From: JAIPEI01 sp964443135
GTDB taxonomy: Bacteria; Desulfobacterota; DSM-4660; Desulfatiglandales; HGW-15
NCBI GenBank assembly: GCA_964443135.1
Contig: CAYUBQ010000002.1
Location: 62,001 to 126,000, forward strand
Reading direction: 5' to 3'
DNA length: 64,000 nt
The translations under genes and the position numbers were made by a program. A model generated the notes under the pieces. The model saw only the letters and a list, made by a program, of their open reading frames with translations, had not been told where the DNA came from and made no database searches. Of the stretch, positions 53,219 to 62,751 are shown one piece after another (positions within the stretch are counted from its first letter, which is position 1; each line of letters opens with the position of its first letter).

Positions 53219-54259
53219 CTACTTCATGGCCGCCTTGACCCTGGCCGCCACGTCCTCCGGCACCCACCCGGTCCAGAGGTCCTCGTAGGTCTTCAGAAAC
53301 CAGGCGGCCGCCTCTTCGGTGCTCGCCTCGTTGTCCTGCATGTAGGCCAGGAACCGGTTGTTGATGGCCAGGGTGGTCTCGTAGTTCTCGAGGAAGGCCA
53401 CCACGTCCGGCGCCTCCTCGGGCAGGCTCTTGTGGACGAGGATGTCGCACTTGACCGCCGGGTACTCGCAGGCCTTGGTCGTCTCCCAGACCTCCTCGTC
53501 GAACTGGGGTTCCTCGAGCAGAACCATGTCCAGCTTGCCCAGCACCCAGGTCGGCTCCCAGTAATAACCGAGCCAGGGCTTTCCGCGCTTGTACGCGGTC
53601 ACCATGGAGCCGGCCAGGGCCGGTCCGGAGCCGGGCTGCATGATGTTGTAGAACTCCGAGAGGTTGTACGCCTCGAACTTCAGCTTGTTGACCTCGGCGC
53701 AACCCCAGCCTGGAAGGCAGCTGTAGAACCGGCCCTTGTCCGGGTCTTCCGGATCCCGAAACAGCTCCCAGTACCTGGGCAGGTCGAAGACCGACTCGAG
53801 ATCCGGCGCCATGGGCTGGATACCCCGCTCTTCATCTCCTTCCACCACGTAGCGGGGCACGTACCAACCCTGGACGCTGTTGGGGAAGTTCGGTCCGAGG
53901 TTCACGAAACCCTCATCCGTGTCGGGGTCCTTGCCCTTGGCCAGCCCCTCGTCGTAGAGGTCCTGCCAGTTCTCCTCCCAGGACTCCATGTTCACATTGG
54001 GGGCCTGGCCGCCCTTGGCCTGGATCAGGGCGGTGTTGAGCATGATGGTTTCGCCCTGAACATACTCCACAGGGTAGCCCAGGCCCTCTTCCACAATGAA
54101 GGCCGCGATCCGGTTGTGCACCTGGACGCTGTCCCAGCCATAGTCGCCGAACACAATGGTCGTCTTGTCCGCAGCCGAGGCCGAAGCCGTGCCAAAGGAC
54201 AGCCCGAACACCGCCAAAACCAAAATTCCCACGCAAATTCCGCACATTGTCCGTTTCAT
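53219..54259 (-). CDS. proX: Glycine-betaine/proline-type ABC transporter substrate-binding protein
   Basis: The 346-residue protein has a signal peptide (ICVGILVLAVFGLSFGTASASA) and an OpuAC-type binding domain (TTIVFGDYGWDSVQVHNRIA, ETIMLNTALIQAKGGQ, aromatic-rich PWLGYYWEPTWVLGKLD) with tryptophans and tyrosines able to form a cage for quaternary amines. AGGAGG precedes ATG 54259. It is the last gene of the ATPase-permease-binding-protein operon and is followed by a strong terminator. Exact ligand (betaine, choline, proline) is not fixed. Confidence 0.9.
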   Translation of the reverse strand: MKRTMCGICVGILVLAVFGLSFGTASASAADKTTIVFGDYGWDSVQVHNRIAAFIVEEGLGYPVEYVQGETIMLNTALIQAKGGQAPNVNMESWEENWQDLYDEGLAKGKDPDTDEGFVNLGPNFPNSVQGWYVPRYVVEGDEERGIQPMAPDLESVFDLPRYWELFRDPEDPDKGRFYSCLPGWGCAEVNKLKFEAYNLSEFYNIMQPGSGPALAGSMVTAYKRGKPWLGYYWEPTWVLGKLDMVLLEEPQFDEEVWETTKACEYPAVKCDILVHKSLPEEAPDVVAFLENYETTLAINNRFLAYMQDNEASTEEAAAWFLKTYEDLWTGWVPEDVAARVKAAMK

Positions 54260-54310
54260 CGGTATCCTCCTGGTTTGGTTATCAGTGGACACGGTATCCG
54301 CCGATCCGTG

Positions 54311-55159
54311 TTACGCCCTTTTCTTGGATGCCATCGAAAAGGTGATCCGGTCGATGATGATGGCCATGAACACGATGCACAGTCCCGCCTCGAAACCCCG
54401 GCCCACCTCGACCCGGTTGATGGCCAGCAGGACCTCCAGCCCGAGCCCCTTGGCCCCGATCATGGAAGCGATGACCACCATGGCCAGCGCCATCATGGTG
54501 GTCTGGTTGATCCCCACCAGGATCGTGGGACGTGCCAGCGGGAGCTGGACCTTGAACAGGATCTGCCAGTAGCTCGATCCGAAGGCGTGGGCCGCCTCGA
54601 TCACGTTGGCCGACACCTCACGGATCCCCACGTTGGTCAGGCGGATGACCGGCGGAACCGCGTAGATGATCGTGGCGAACAGGGCCGGAACCTTGCCCAG
54701 GCCGAAGAGCATCAGGGCCGGAATGAGATACACGAAGCTGGGCATGGTCTGCATGCCGTCGAGCATCGGCTTGATGACCGCCTGGAAGGCATTGCTCCCG
54801 GCCATGGCGATACCCAACGGGATGCCGATGGCCAGGGAGATGATCACCGAGGCCACCACGAGAGACAGGGTCATCATGCCCAGGTCCCACAGCCCGAGGG
54901 CGCCGACGAAAAAGAGCATACCCGCCATGCCCAGCCCGGCCAGCCAGGACCCCATGACCCGCCAGCCCAGGATGCCGACACCGAAGACCAGGACGGGCCA
55001 GGGCAGCCAGAGGAAAAACCGTTCGGTGTACAAAAGGGAGTAAAGAATCCCGGTTCCCAGCGTGTCGAAGAATCCACCGAACGTGCCGAGAACCCAATCC
55101 ATGAAGGCGTCCACCCACACGTCCAGGGGAATGTCGATGTTCTTCGGAAACTCCATCAT
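54311..55159 (-). CDS. proW: Glycine-betaine-type ABC transporter permease
   Basis: The 282-residue membrane protein has a soluble/amphipathic N-terminal segment and about six helices. The permease signature is EVSANVIEAAHAFGSSYWQILFKVQLPLA (EAA-type loop), and IGAKGLGLEVLLAINR follows. It resembles ProW/OpuAB. Two adjacent ATG codons are possible starts. It lies between the ATPase gene (36 bp upstream) and the binding-protein gene. Confidence 0.92.
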   Translation of the reverse strand: MMEFPKNIDIPLDVWVDAFMDWVLGTFGGFFDTLGTGILYSLLYTERFFLWLPWPVLVFGVGILGWRVMGSWLAGLGMAGMLFFVGALGLWDLGMMTLSLVVASVIISLAIGIPLGIAMAGSNAFQAVIKPMLDGMQTMPSFVYLIPALMLFGLGKVPALFATIIYAVPPVIRLTNVGIREVSANVIEAAHAFGSSYWQILFKVQLPLARPTILVGINQTTMMALAMVVIASMIGAKGLGLEVLLAINRVEVGRGFEAGLCIVFMAIIIDRITFSMASKKRA

Positions 55160-55195
55160 GCTTCATGCCCTCTCAGCGGGTCTCCGGCGCGGTCC

Positions 55196-56413
55196 TCAAG
55201 ACCCGGATTGCGTGCCGTTCCCGTCTTCGGTCTGGGACATCTCACCCAGCTTCGCCAGCAAAGAACCGGACACGACAACCCCCTTGAGGTGACCGTCTTC
55301 ACCGACCACCGCGATGGGATACGTCGTGTCCGCCAGCAGGGGAAACAGGTCGCTGGCCGGCGTGTCGGGCGTCACGCGTCGAATGTCCGTGTCGAGGATG
55401 GCCGCCAGGCTCTTTTCGCCCCGGTCCGCGGCCTTGCGGCAGTTCCTGGCGGTGACGATCCCTCTCACGATGCCTTCGTCGCGCACAAAGATTGACGAGA
55501 TGCCCGCCTGTTCCATTTTCCGAAGCGCCGCCTTGGGACCGTCCGTCTTCATGTAGGCCATGACCCCGGACTTTTTCATGACCGTCTCCGCGGTGACGAC
55601 CTTGCTCACGTCCACGCCCTCCACGAACCGGGCCACGTAATCGTCCGCCGGGTTCGTGAGGATCTCCTCGGCTGTGCCCTCCTGAACCAGGCGGCCGTCC
55701 TTCATCAGGACGATCCGGTCGCCCAGTTTGATGGCCTCGTCCAGGTCGTGGCTGATGAAGACAATGGTCTTTCGCACCTTTTCCTGCAGGTCGATCAGCT
55801 CGTCCTGCATGTCGCGCCGAATCAGCGGATCCAGGGCGCTGAAGGCCTCGTCCATGAGCATGATGTCCGCGTCGAGGGCCAGCGCCCGGGCCAGACCCAC
55901 CCGCTGCTGCATGCCGCCGGAGAGCTGATCGGGCATGGACGCCTCCCACCCCTTGAGCCCCACCTGCTCAAGCGCCTTCATGGCGGCCTCCCGGCGCGCC
56001 TCCGTTCCGACGCCCTGGACCTCCAGGCCGTACTCCACGTTTCGGACCACGCTGCGGTGGGGGAAGAGCGCGAAGTTTTGAAACACCATGCCGAAGTGCC
56101 TCTGGCGGAAGTTGCGAAGCGCCCGCTTGCCCAACCGGGTCACGTCTTCGCCGTTGACCAGGATCCTTCCGGCCGTGGGCTCGATCAGGCGGTTCAGGCA
56201 ACGCACGAGCGTGGACTTTCCGCTCCCGGAAAGCCCCATCACCACCAGGACCTCCCCCTCCTTCACCGCAAAGCTGGCGTCCACGACCCCCACGCCGTGG
56301 CCGGTTTTTTCCATGATGTCTTCGTTGCTTAGGCCCTCCCGGATCATCCGCATGACCTCCTCGGGGTGGGGGCCATAGATCTTGTAAAGCCGTTCAATAA
56401 CGATCTTTTCCAT
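55196..56413 (-). CDS. proV: Glycine-betaine-type ABC transporter ATPase with CBS domains
   Basis: The 405-residue ATPase has Walker A MGLSGSGKSTLVR, signature QLSGGMQQRVGLARAL, Walker B ADIMLMDEAFSALD and the H-loop FISHD. Two CBS domains occupy the last 120 residues (VMKKSGVMAYMKTDGPKAAL ... ISSIFVRDEGIVRGIVTA; DTDIRRVTPDTPASDLF), which in OpuA/ProV sense ionic strength. ATG 56413 is preceded by AAAGGG; the longer frame has no signal. First gene of the operon. Confidence 0.94.
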   Translation of the reverse strand: MEKIVIERLYKIYGPHPEEVMRMIREGLSNEDIMEKTGHGVGVVDASFAVKEGEVLVVMGLSGSGKSTLVRCLNRLIEPTAGRILVNGEDVTRLGKRALRNFRQRHFGMVFQNFALFPHRSVVRNVEYGLEVQGVGTEARREAAMKALEQVGLKGWEASMPDQLSGGMQQRVGLARALALDADIMLMDEAFSALDPLIRRDMQDELIDLQEKVRKTIVFISHDLDEAIKLGDRIVLMKDGRLVQEGTAEEILTNPADDYVARFVEGVDVSKVVTAETVMKKSGVMAYMKTDGPKAALRKMEQAGISSIFVRDEGIVRGIVTARNCRKAADRGEKSLAAILDTDIRRVTPDTPASDLFPLLADTTYPIAVVGEDGHLKGVVVSGSLLAKLGEMSQTEDGNGTQSGS

Positions 56414-56882
56414 CGTTCCCTTTCCGGGTCCGGCCGTCGGAACGGGGCGGGTCCGCCGGCGGGGCCACGGCATCGGTTTCCTGCCCAGGGGTCAGATCCA
56501 GGGACCTCGGCGTTCATGGCCCACCGGACGCTGCAGGGCGCGGGGGTCCCATGGACGCACAGCTCCTGTCAGCCATGTTGTGGACAAACGGCGGGATCAA
56601 TGAGCCGCAGCGCTTAACGTCCAGGCTTTCTTCGGGCATAAGGGGTTTGGATATCGCACGGACCTGCCATGATAGTTTGAGCTGAAAACAGTGTCAACCG
56701 TAACTTCCGACCCGGCCTCCACGTGAGGTCCTCTCAAACGGGTCAAAACGCCGTCCTCGGCATGGATTCGAAGGGAGCCTGCTCCGGGTTGCCCAAACCG
56801 CCCGATCGAGGTAGGCTGGCACATCATCGGAGCAAGACCCGTTCGAGCAAACCGGAAACGCAGAAAGAGTCGGAGGGCGCGC
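56414..56882. other. Intergenic region between the betaine transporter and FAD enzyme
   Basis: These 469 bp separate divergently transcribed genes and must hold promoters for both. There is no supported gene; short frames lack conserved character. I see no clear -35/-10 pair or repeat. Confidence 0.5.
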
Positions 56883-58343
56883 ATGAGCCACGACACCGGG
56901 CGCAAGGGCCCTGAAGCGAATGGTGGAATCCTGGAAGAAACCTGCGACGTGCTGGTGGTCGGCAGCGGATTCGCCGGCCTGGCCGCGGCCATCGAGGCGA
57001 AGACGGCCGGCCGGTCGGTCCTCGTCATCGAGAAGATGCTGGGGTACGGCGGCAACTCCGCGATCTGCGACGGAGGCCTGGCCGCGCCGGGCACGGACAT
57101 GCAGCGGGAAAGGGGCATTCAGGACTCCCCGCAGCAAATGGCGGCCGACATGATCGCCGCCGGCCTCGGTCTGAACCAGCCGGGCCTGGTTCGAACCGTC
57201 GCCGAGAACGCGGCCCAGGCGTTTCTATGGACCATGGAGACCCTGGGGGTGCGATACCTCGACCGGGTCGACCGGTTCGGCGGCCATTCGGTGGACCGGT
57301 GCTACACCACCCACAACCGATCGGGATCGGCCATCGTGCAAGGCCTCCTCGACAAGGCCCGGGAGCTGGGGATCGCTCTGCGGAACCGGGCCCGCCTGGA
57401 GCGCCTCCTCACGGACGCCGAGGGACGGGTTCGGGGCGCTGAGATCCGCTTCGGCTACCGCCATCCGGACGAGGGTTCGGGCACGCTGAAACGCGTGGGC
57501 GTGAGACGGGCCGTGGTGCTGGCCGCCGGCGGATTCGCCTGCGACGTCCCGTTGCGGTCGGCCCAGGACCCGAGGCTGGACGCATCCGTGGACGCCACCA
57601 CCAAACCCTCCTCCACCGGGGAGTCACTCCGCGAGGCCCTTCGCCTCGGGGCCCTGCCCGTACACCTCTCCTGGATTCAGCTCGCGCCCTGGGCCTGTCC
57701 GGACGAAAAGGGGTACGGCATCGGGCCTGATTTTGCCTGCTACATCGCCCTGCCCCAGGGCATCCTGGTCAGCCCCAGGACCGGCAAACGAATCGTCAAC
57801 GAGCTGGGCGACCGAAGGGTCCGCGCCGAGGCCATTTTTCGGGTCGGTACCCCGTGCATCGCCCTGACCGACAAGGAAGGCGTGGCCCGTTCCGGCTACG
57901 GCGTGGAAAGTTGTCTGAACAAGGGCATTGTTCGAGCCTTCGACACCCTGACCGCCCTGGCCGAGCACCACCAGATTCCGGCCGGCCCCCTGGCGGACAC
58001 GGTGGAAGCATTCAACGCCCAGGTCCTCGCGGGTGAAGACACCGATTTCGGCAAACCGATCCGGGACCGGGCCGCGACCCTCCAAACCCCGCCGTTTTAC
58101 GCCATTCGCCTCTGGCCCAAGGTACACTACACCATGGGCGGCCCCCTGATCAACGAGCGGGCCCAGGTCCTCGATCTCTTTCGGACCCCGATCCCGGGGC
58201 TCTACGCCGCCGGGGAGTTCACCGGCGGCGTCCACGGGGCCTGCCGCCTGGGAAGCTGCTCCATCACGGAATGCCTGGTCTTCGGCCGGATTGCCGGAAG
58301 TGAGGCCGCGGCCGAACCCCCCACACATGCGGCGCCTCCCTGA
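56883..58343 (+). CDS. FAD-dependent oxidoreductase (fumarate reductase/flavocytochrome c-like)
   Basis: The 486-residue protein has an FAD fingerprint (DVLVVGSGFAGLAAAIEAKTA), LVIEKMLGYGGNSAICDGGL, a substrate-cap region with THNRSGSAIVQGLLDKAREL, VVLAAGGFA, and the C-terminal HYTMGGPLIN ... IPGLYAAGEFTGGVHGACRL. This is the succinate dehydrogenase/flavocytochrome c/3-ketosteroid dehydrogenase family. It has no signal peptide or heme motif, so it is a soluble cytosolic reductase or dehydrogenase of unknown substrate. Divergent from the betaine transporter, it may act on an imported compound. Confidence 0.88.
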   Translation: MSHDTGRKGPEANGGILEETCDVLVVGSGFAGLAAAIEAKTAGRSVLVIEKMLGYGGNSAICDGGLAAPGTDMQRERGIQDSPQQMAADMIAAGLGLNQPGLVRTVAENAAQAFLWTMETLGVRYLDRVDRFGGHSVDRCYTTHNRSGSAIVQGLLDKARELGIALRNRARLERLLTDAEGRVRGAEIRFGYRHPDEGSGTLKRVGVRRAVVLAAGGFACDVPLRSAQDPRLDASVDATTKPSSTGESLREALRLGALPVHLSWIQLAPWACPDEKGYGIGPDFACYIALPQGILVSPRTGKRIVNELGDRRVRAEAIFRVGTPCIALTDKEGVARSGYGVESCLNKGIVRAFDTLTALAEHHQIPAGPLADTVEAFNAQVLAGEDTDFGKPIRDRAATLQTPPFYAIRLWPKVHYTMGGPLINERAQVLDLFRTPIPGLYAAGEFTGGVHGACRLGSCSITECLVFGRIAGSEAAAEPPTHAAPP

Positions 58344-59185
58344 CTCCCCGCAACGTCGGTCTTCCCAAAGACCAGCTTGAGCTTCCTCCCGCCTGAGGAG
58401 CAAGACGGGCAGGCGTTCCAGCCGCTGGAGATAACACAAGCCAGGGAACCGGAATGCTCCGGTACTCCCCCTCTTCTTTTTTTCGGCCGGCTCATGGACA
58501 AAAGAGTGTGATGCGTCCGGTGCATGGCTTGGGCGGTCGGGATACCGGCATTGCTGCTTTGAGTTCTCGGCCCCCGGCATGATCGGGTTCTTCGAGTTGC
58601 CTGGTGTGGAAAAGAAACATGCAGCTCCCAGGGCTGTTTGGCGTTTAAAGATCATGGCGGAGTTTGGAATGAGCGAGGAGGCCAGGGCCCTGACAAAGAA
58701 CATCACCGGGGACGAAAGCCGGAACCTGCACGAGGTGTGTGCGTGACGGGGCGAAACCATGGATTTCGCAGTTTCTTTGCGGTTGTCCAGGCCGTTTGAT
58801 CCAGCGTAGCTTCGCTCCGACAAAACCCCGATTTCCTCTTTGCTGAGGACCAAGATCTCCAGGGTCCGCTCTTGGGGATCATGGGTCGCGGCACTGGACT
58901 GCCCCACCTACGCCTCCGATGTGCCCGAAGGAAAATTTTCACGGTAGAAACCATTGACAGGTTCCGCTGTCACTTATAGGGTTCTTGTAAGAACGATCCT
59001 AAAAAGGTGTTGATATTATGGACCCATAAAAGGAAGACAAATCATGTTAAACAGCTGATATGCATTATTGGCGTTTTGATGACGTTCTCCCTATTTTTAG
59101 GCCTTCATTTATCCAGCATTCTGACTAATTTGAAAGCGTTTTTTGGAAACCTTCAATGTTTAGTTTAACAAAGGAGATTTTTCGT
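58344..59185. other. Gene-poor stretch with an AOR relic and AT-rich upstream region
   Basis: Apart from the aldehyde oxidoreductase relic (58651-58746), no gene is supported. From about 58940 the sequence becomes AT-rich and should contain the promoter of the OmpA-family gene; TTGACA near 58953 followed by TATAGG is a weak candidate. Confidence 0.5.
58651..58746 (+). pseudogene. Relic of a second aldehyde:ferredoxin oxidoreductase gene
   Basis: The frame reads IMAEFGMSEEARALTKNITG, DESRNLHEVCA-stop. The first 24 residues align with IMAEFGMSDEAKALIKQITGDES in the intact oxidoreductase (30267-32165). The final VCA-stop equals that protein's exact C-terminus, so about 140 intervening codons have been deleted. 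Upstream and downstream parts are gone. A duplicated, then collapsed paralogue. Confidence 0.85.
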
Positions 59186-60154
59186 ATGCCTAAAAAGACT
59201 ATTTTAATTTTGAATTTAGTTATATTCGTTGTTACAGGTAGCCTCTCAACTTTTGCCCTGGCGGAAGAGGATGTGGAAGGAAGCAAAGATCATCCGATGA
59301 TCTCCCGGTATGAAGGCTCTGTCATAAAAGCTTACGAGCAAGTAGACTATGACCGCATTGAGTTTCCTTCAGGCATGAAGGATGGTGAGCTGCAAACCAC
59401 CACAGTGGAAGGCGAAGTCACCAAAATTCTTTATGTGGCACCTGAAGGGCTCTCTGTTCTACAGATTCAGAGGAACTACCAAATAGCACTGCAGGATGCT
59501 GGTTTTGAGCTTGTTATTGAAGGGATTGCGGAGGAAGATATTCCATTATCAGTGTATACTGACTATGGTCCCGGCAGATTTGATATGAAACCTACCCCTT
59601 TTCACGGTAAAGATCAAAGCTATTTTCTGGCCAGGATGCCCGGGAAGGATGGTGACATTTTTGTTTCCGCACATACACTCCTGAGCAATAAGTATGACGG
59701 CCGCCCTGTCACCGGTCTTCAGATCCTCGAAGAGAAACCCATGCCTACCGGCAAGGTTCAGGTCGATATAGACGCTGAAGCGATGGCGGAAGATATTCAT
59801 GAAAAGGGAAGCGTTCGAATTTACGGCATTCACTTCGACACGGACAAAGCGACAATCAAGGCAAAATCCGAATCCGTGCTGGCGGAAATCGCCGCCCTTT
59901 TGGAGAAGGAACCCGGTCTCAGCCTTTGCGTTGTCGGCCATACCGATGCTACAGGAAGCATTGAATACAACATGGACCTATCCCGGCGGCGCGCAGAGGC
60001 TGTTGTGGGTTTCCTGGCTTCCGAGCACGGAATCACGGAAGACCGGCTCACACCTTATGGAGTAGGCCCTCTTGCGCCGGTTGCCAGCAATGAAGACAAG
60101 GGTGGCCGGGCACGTAACCGCAGGGTTGAACTGGTCCAGATGGTGGAGGAATAA
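59186..60154 (+). CDS. OmpA-family outer-membrane/peptidoglycan-associated protein
   Basis: The 322-residue protein (ATG 59186 after AAAGGAG; an earlier in-frame ATG has none) has a signal peptide (ILILNLVIFVVTGSLSTFALA), an N-terminal region of about 180 residues of unknown fold, and a C-terminal OmpA domain (IYGIHFDTDKATIKAKSESV, VVGHTDATGSIEYNMDLSRR, NRRVELVQM) that binds peptidoglycan. It has lower GC than most neighbours. N-terminal partner or cargo unknown. Confidence 0.9.
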   Translation: MPKKTILILNLVIFVVTGSLSTFALAEEDVEGSKDHPMISRYEGSVIKAYEQVDYDRIEFPSGMKDGELQTTTVEGEVTKILYVAPEGLSVLQIQRNYQIALQDAGFELVIEGIAEEDIPLSVYTDYGPGRFDMKPTPFHGKDQSYFLARMPGKDGDIFVSAHTLLSNKYDGRPVTGLQILEEKPMPTGKVQVDIDAEAMAEDIHEKGSVRIYGIHFDTDKATIKAKSESVLAEIAALLEKEPGLSLCVVGHTDATGSIEYNMDLSRRRAEAVVGFLASEHGITEDRLTPYGVGPLAPVASNEDKGGRARNRRVELVQMVEE

Positions 60155-60309
60155 AACAGGGATCGGCGAGGGCGAGCCTTTCCAGGGCGGCTTCATCCAC
60201 CCCCGTCTTGACGTTGAAGCTCACCCCTCCTGTGGTCCGCGACAATCAGACGAACAAAGATGCGCAGCTTTTCCATCTTCGGCCAGGGCTGGGGAATCAA
60301 GGTCCCCGG

Positions 60310-61227
60310 TTACCGGGTTCCCGAAACCCTTACACTCCTCACACTGAGCTCTCCACCAAGGTTGGTCAGCTCCAGCCATTGGTATCCTTCACGGAAGGCA
60401 TTGTCTCGAAGGCTCATGATTTTCTTCTCATCCATCAGGACCTCCACCTGTCCATTGCTCGCCTGCCGCCAAACCAGGTCGTGGACGCTTCCGTCCCCAA
60501 CGTTGTTTTCCAGCTTCGAGCCGTTCACCAGCTCACTTTGTCCTCTCCTCAACCGGTAGAGATCCATCAGACCGGCCTCATCCACGGCCAGGGTATAGCC
60601 GAAATCGCCGCGCTCGTCTTGAAACAAGGCGATCTCAAAGGCTCCTTCCACGCCGGGTTCATTGTGCATGCTGAAAGACATCTTCAGCAAAAAAGCGTTG
60701 GTGATCTCCGTGGCCACCCGAATGCTCGCCGGCCCCTTTTCTCGGGCTTCTTTTCGGGTCGACGTCGTTTCTCGGCTCGAGCCTTTTCCCTTGAAGACCT
60801 CCTTTGCGATCGTGCCCAGAATCTGCCGGCCCACATCTTCCTGCGAACCTGACTCCTGCGTTGATTCTTCCGTTTTTGCCCGCCGCTCCACCTCCACCCT
60901 GGAACGCAGCCCCAGGGACTGATCCACCCAGAACTTCCCGGACTCCACGGTCCACGCGGGATTGCGGGTGTAATCTCCATCAGAGAAGTCCTCGGAAAGC
61001 AGTTCCTTGCGCCAGGGCCAATGGTACTTGGCGACAAGGTCTTCCAAGGCCTGCTGAAGCCAGCGGTCGGCGGCTCTCTGGTTCCTGGCCTTTTCCGTCA
61101 AGGCGTGCAGTTCATCGACAAGCGCCTGCACTCGAGGATCCTCCTGGCCCAGGGAGACCACGGGTTGCATGACGAGCAAACCCACCACGGCCAAGACCAA
61201 CGAGAACCCGTATGCTCTCCGGATCAT
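60310..61227 (-). CDS. Exported protein of unknown function
   Basis: The 305-residue protein has a cleavable signal peptide (GFSLVLAVVGLLVMQPVVSL). A helical/charged linker follows, then a beta-rich domain (NAFLLKMSFSMHNEPGVEGAF, FGYTLAVDEAGLMDLYRLR, QVEVLMDEKKIMSLRDNAF) that resembles the concanavalin-like folds used to describe small compositional changes in periplasmic proteins. No catalytic motif is recognised. AAAGGAGG precedes the ATG. Convergent with the OmpA-family gene; probably periplasmic. Confidence 0.75.
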   Translation of the reverse strand: MIRRAYGFSLVLAVVGLLVMQPVVSLGQEDPRVQALVDELHALTEKARNQRAADRWLQQALEDLVAKYHWPWRKELLSEDFSDGDYTRNPAWTVESGKFWVDQSLGLRSRVEVERRAKTEESTQESGSQEDVGRQILGTIAKEVFKGKGSSRETTSTRKEAREKGPASIRVATEITNAFLLKMSFSMHNEPGVEGAFEIALFQDERGDFGYTLAVDEAGLMDLYRLRRGQSELVNGSKLENNVGDGSVHDLVWRQASNGQVEVLMDEKKIMSLRDNAFREGYQWLELTNLGGELSVRSVRVSGTR

Positions 61228-61919
61228 AAGTCCCTCCTTTGATGAAAACGCAAAATGACCGCCCTGTGCCTGGAAATGGGCCTCGGATCGCTCCGATGGG
61301 ACGGCTCATCCCCGGGAGGGTTCAACCCCACCGGTGGATTCCGGGCCATGTTCTCATGGGTCCAGCCCGTCCCGGGCTCGCCATTCCCCCTCGGCTGTGA
61401 GCCGACGGGCATCGATTCCCCCGGCCATCAGAAAGCGCCGGACCATAGGACCAGTGGGTTGAGGTCCTGAGGACAAGGGGTCGCACGGACCCCCGACCCT
61501 TCTATGAAACCCTTGATCCACCTGTTGAGGTTATGCGGTGACAGTCCACGGGGGAATGGGGTGCAGAATGTATTTATTGTGGCCCATTGAAAATGCCATG
61601 AACGGCATGCCGCCTTTGCCGGCAAGGGAAAACAGGCCTTTGCACATGACCTTTACCGTGAAAACACCCCTCGATGGGCCGGGCGCAGGGCGGCATTTCA
61701 CATGCCGCCGCAAGGTTGGCGACAAGCACGGCGGGGTGTAAAACCCCGCTCTACGAAAACAACTGTTTTCATCAGCGGGGGTGACCGGACGCCGGTCATG
61801 GACGTCTGAAGACCAAATTAAAGCTCCCGTCATTTTTCATCTGGAAGAGCACACTTCCCCCACCGTGCTTGTCCCAATCCTGATGGGTCGCAAAAAGCCC
61901 GAATCCTCCCGAAATGGCA
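61228..61919. other. Long intergenic region with two hairpins and a MITE fragment
   Basis: No conserved frame is found in about 690 bp. Two perfect stems occur: GGCGGCAT-TTCAC-ATGCCGCC (61689-61709) and GCGGGGT-GTAAA-ACCCCGC (61731-61749). A truncated left end of the MITE-like family sits at 61881-61909. The stems might belong to a small RNA or be terminator relics. Confidence 0.5.
61881..61909 (+). repeat. MITE-like element, truncated left end
   Basis: TGATGGGTCGCAAAAAGCCC followed by GAATCCTCC matches the left terminus of copy 4 and stops there. It lies just 10 bp beyond the stop of the QueG-like gene. Confidence 0.75.
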
Positions 61920-62696
61920 TTATTTTCCTACCGGACAGACAAACTCACACTTTCGGCAATATTTAACTGGAGCCTGTCCGCCGGGGTATTCATTGCTTTC
62001 ATGAATGTCCTTTTCCATTCGTATATTGCAGAGGTTTCTGTCGTAGGCGCCATCCCTTGCAGGTAGATCCAAAGAATCCTCGAGGGATTCAAACGCGATC
62101 ACCTTCTCAACCATGGCCTTTTCCGGGCAAACCCTTCTGCACGGAGCTTTGCAGTCTGCACAGGGATCAAACTCGACAGGTCCGGTGGGATCGATTTCTG
62201 CATTGAGGAAGAGGGCTCTCAGCCGAACCCGTGGCCCGTAGTCCCGGGTCACCAGCATATTGTTTTTCCCAATACATCCCAATCCGGCCAGCACTGCGGC
62301 ATCCTTGAGAAAAACACCCCCTTTTTCAACATAATAGTGAAGTCTTTGGGTGTTTATTCTCAGGCTGCTTTCAATTTGCTCTTGGGTATGCCTGATGATA
62401 TCAACCAAAAGGCGGTTGCCAGGGGTCCCTTTACCATCCCACCAATCGAGCTTTGGCAGGTCTCGCGGGTGTGCCAAACCGATCACGAGCAAAGACCTTG
62501 CGGTCTCCGGCCAGTTGAACAGTTGGTTTTCCGTGCGCGTATCATCACCTTTTATGGTACCAACCCCTGAATAATGGTCCAACTGGGTGTATATCAAATG
62601 GGAAGAAGAGTTCCGGAGGGCTTCCACATTTGCAATACCAGCAAGATTGGCACCATTTTGAATTGCGATTTCAATGACCTGCTTTCCAATATCCAC
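61920..62696 (-). CDS. QueG-like 4Fe-4S iron-sulfur protein
   Basis: The 258-residue protein resembles epoxyqueuosine reductase-type iron-sulfur proteins: RSLLVIGLAHPRDLPKLDWW, RLHYYVEKGGVFLKDAAVLA followed by GLGCIGKNNMLVTRDYGPRV, then CADCKAPCRRVCPEKAM and CRKCEFVCPVG, giving cysteines for two [4Fe-4S] clusters. It ends right after the second cluster, shorter than QueG (about 380) and without the HEAT-like tail, so it may be a paralogue with another reductase role. Low GC relative to the window. Confidence 0.82.
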   Translation of the reverse strand: MDIGKQVIEIAIQNGANLAGIANVEALRNSSSHLIYTQLDHYSGVGTIKGDDTRTENQLFNWPETARSLLVIGLAHPRDLPKLDWWDGKGTPGNRLLVDIIRHTQEQIESSLRINTQRLHYYVEKGGVFLKDAAVLAGLGCIGKNNMLVTRDYGPRVRLRALFLNAEIDPTGPVEFDPCADCKAPCRRVCPEKAMVEKVIAFESLEDSLDLPARDGAYDRNLCNIRMEKDIHESNEYPGGQAPVKYCRKCEFVCPVGK

Positions 62697-62751
62697 GAAT
62701 GCATGCCTCCTTGCATGGTTATTTGCGTCGGATCATTTATAAATCAATGGC

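Noticed and set aside
58703..58907. Minus-strand phrase LEILVLSKEEIGVL, like the start of ornithine cyclodeaminases
   Set aside because: Only about 12 residues match and nothing family-like follows.
60048..60245. Minus-strand frame overlapping the OmpA-family gene end
   Set aside because: Short, antisense to a well-supported coding end, with no recognisable family.
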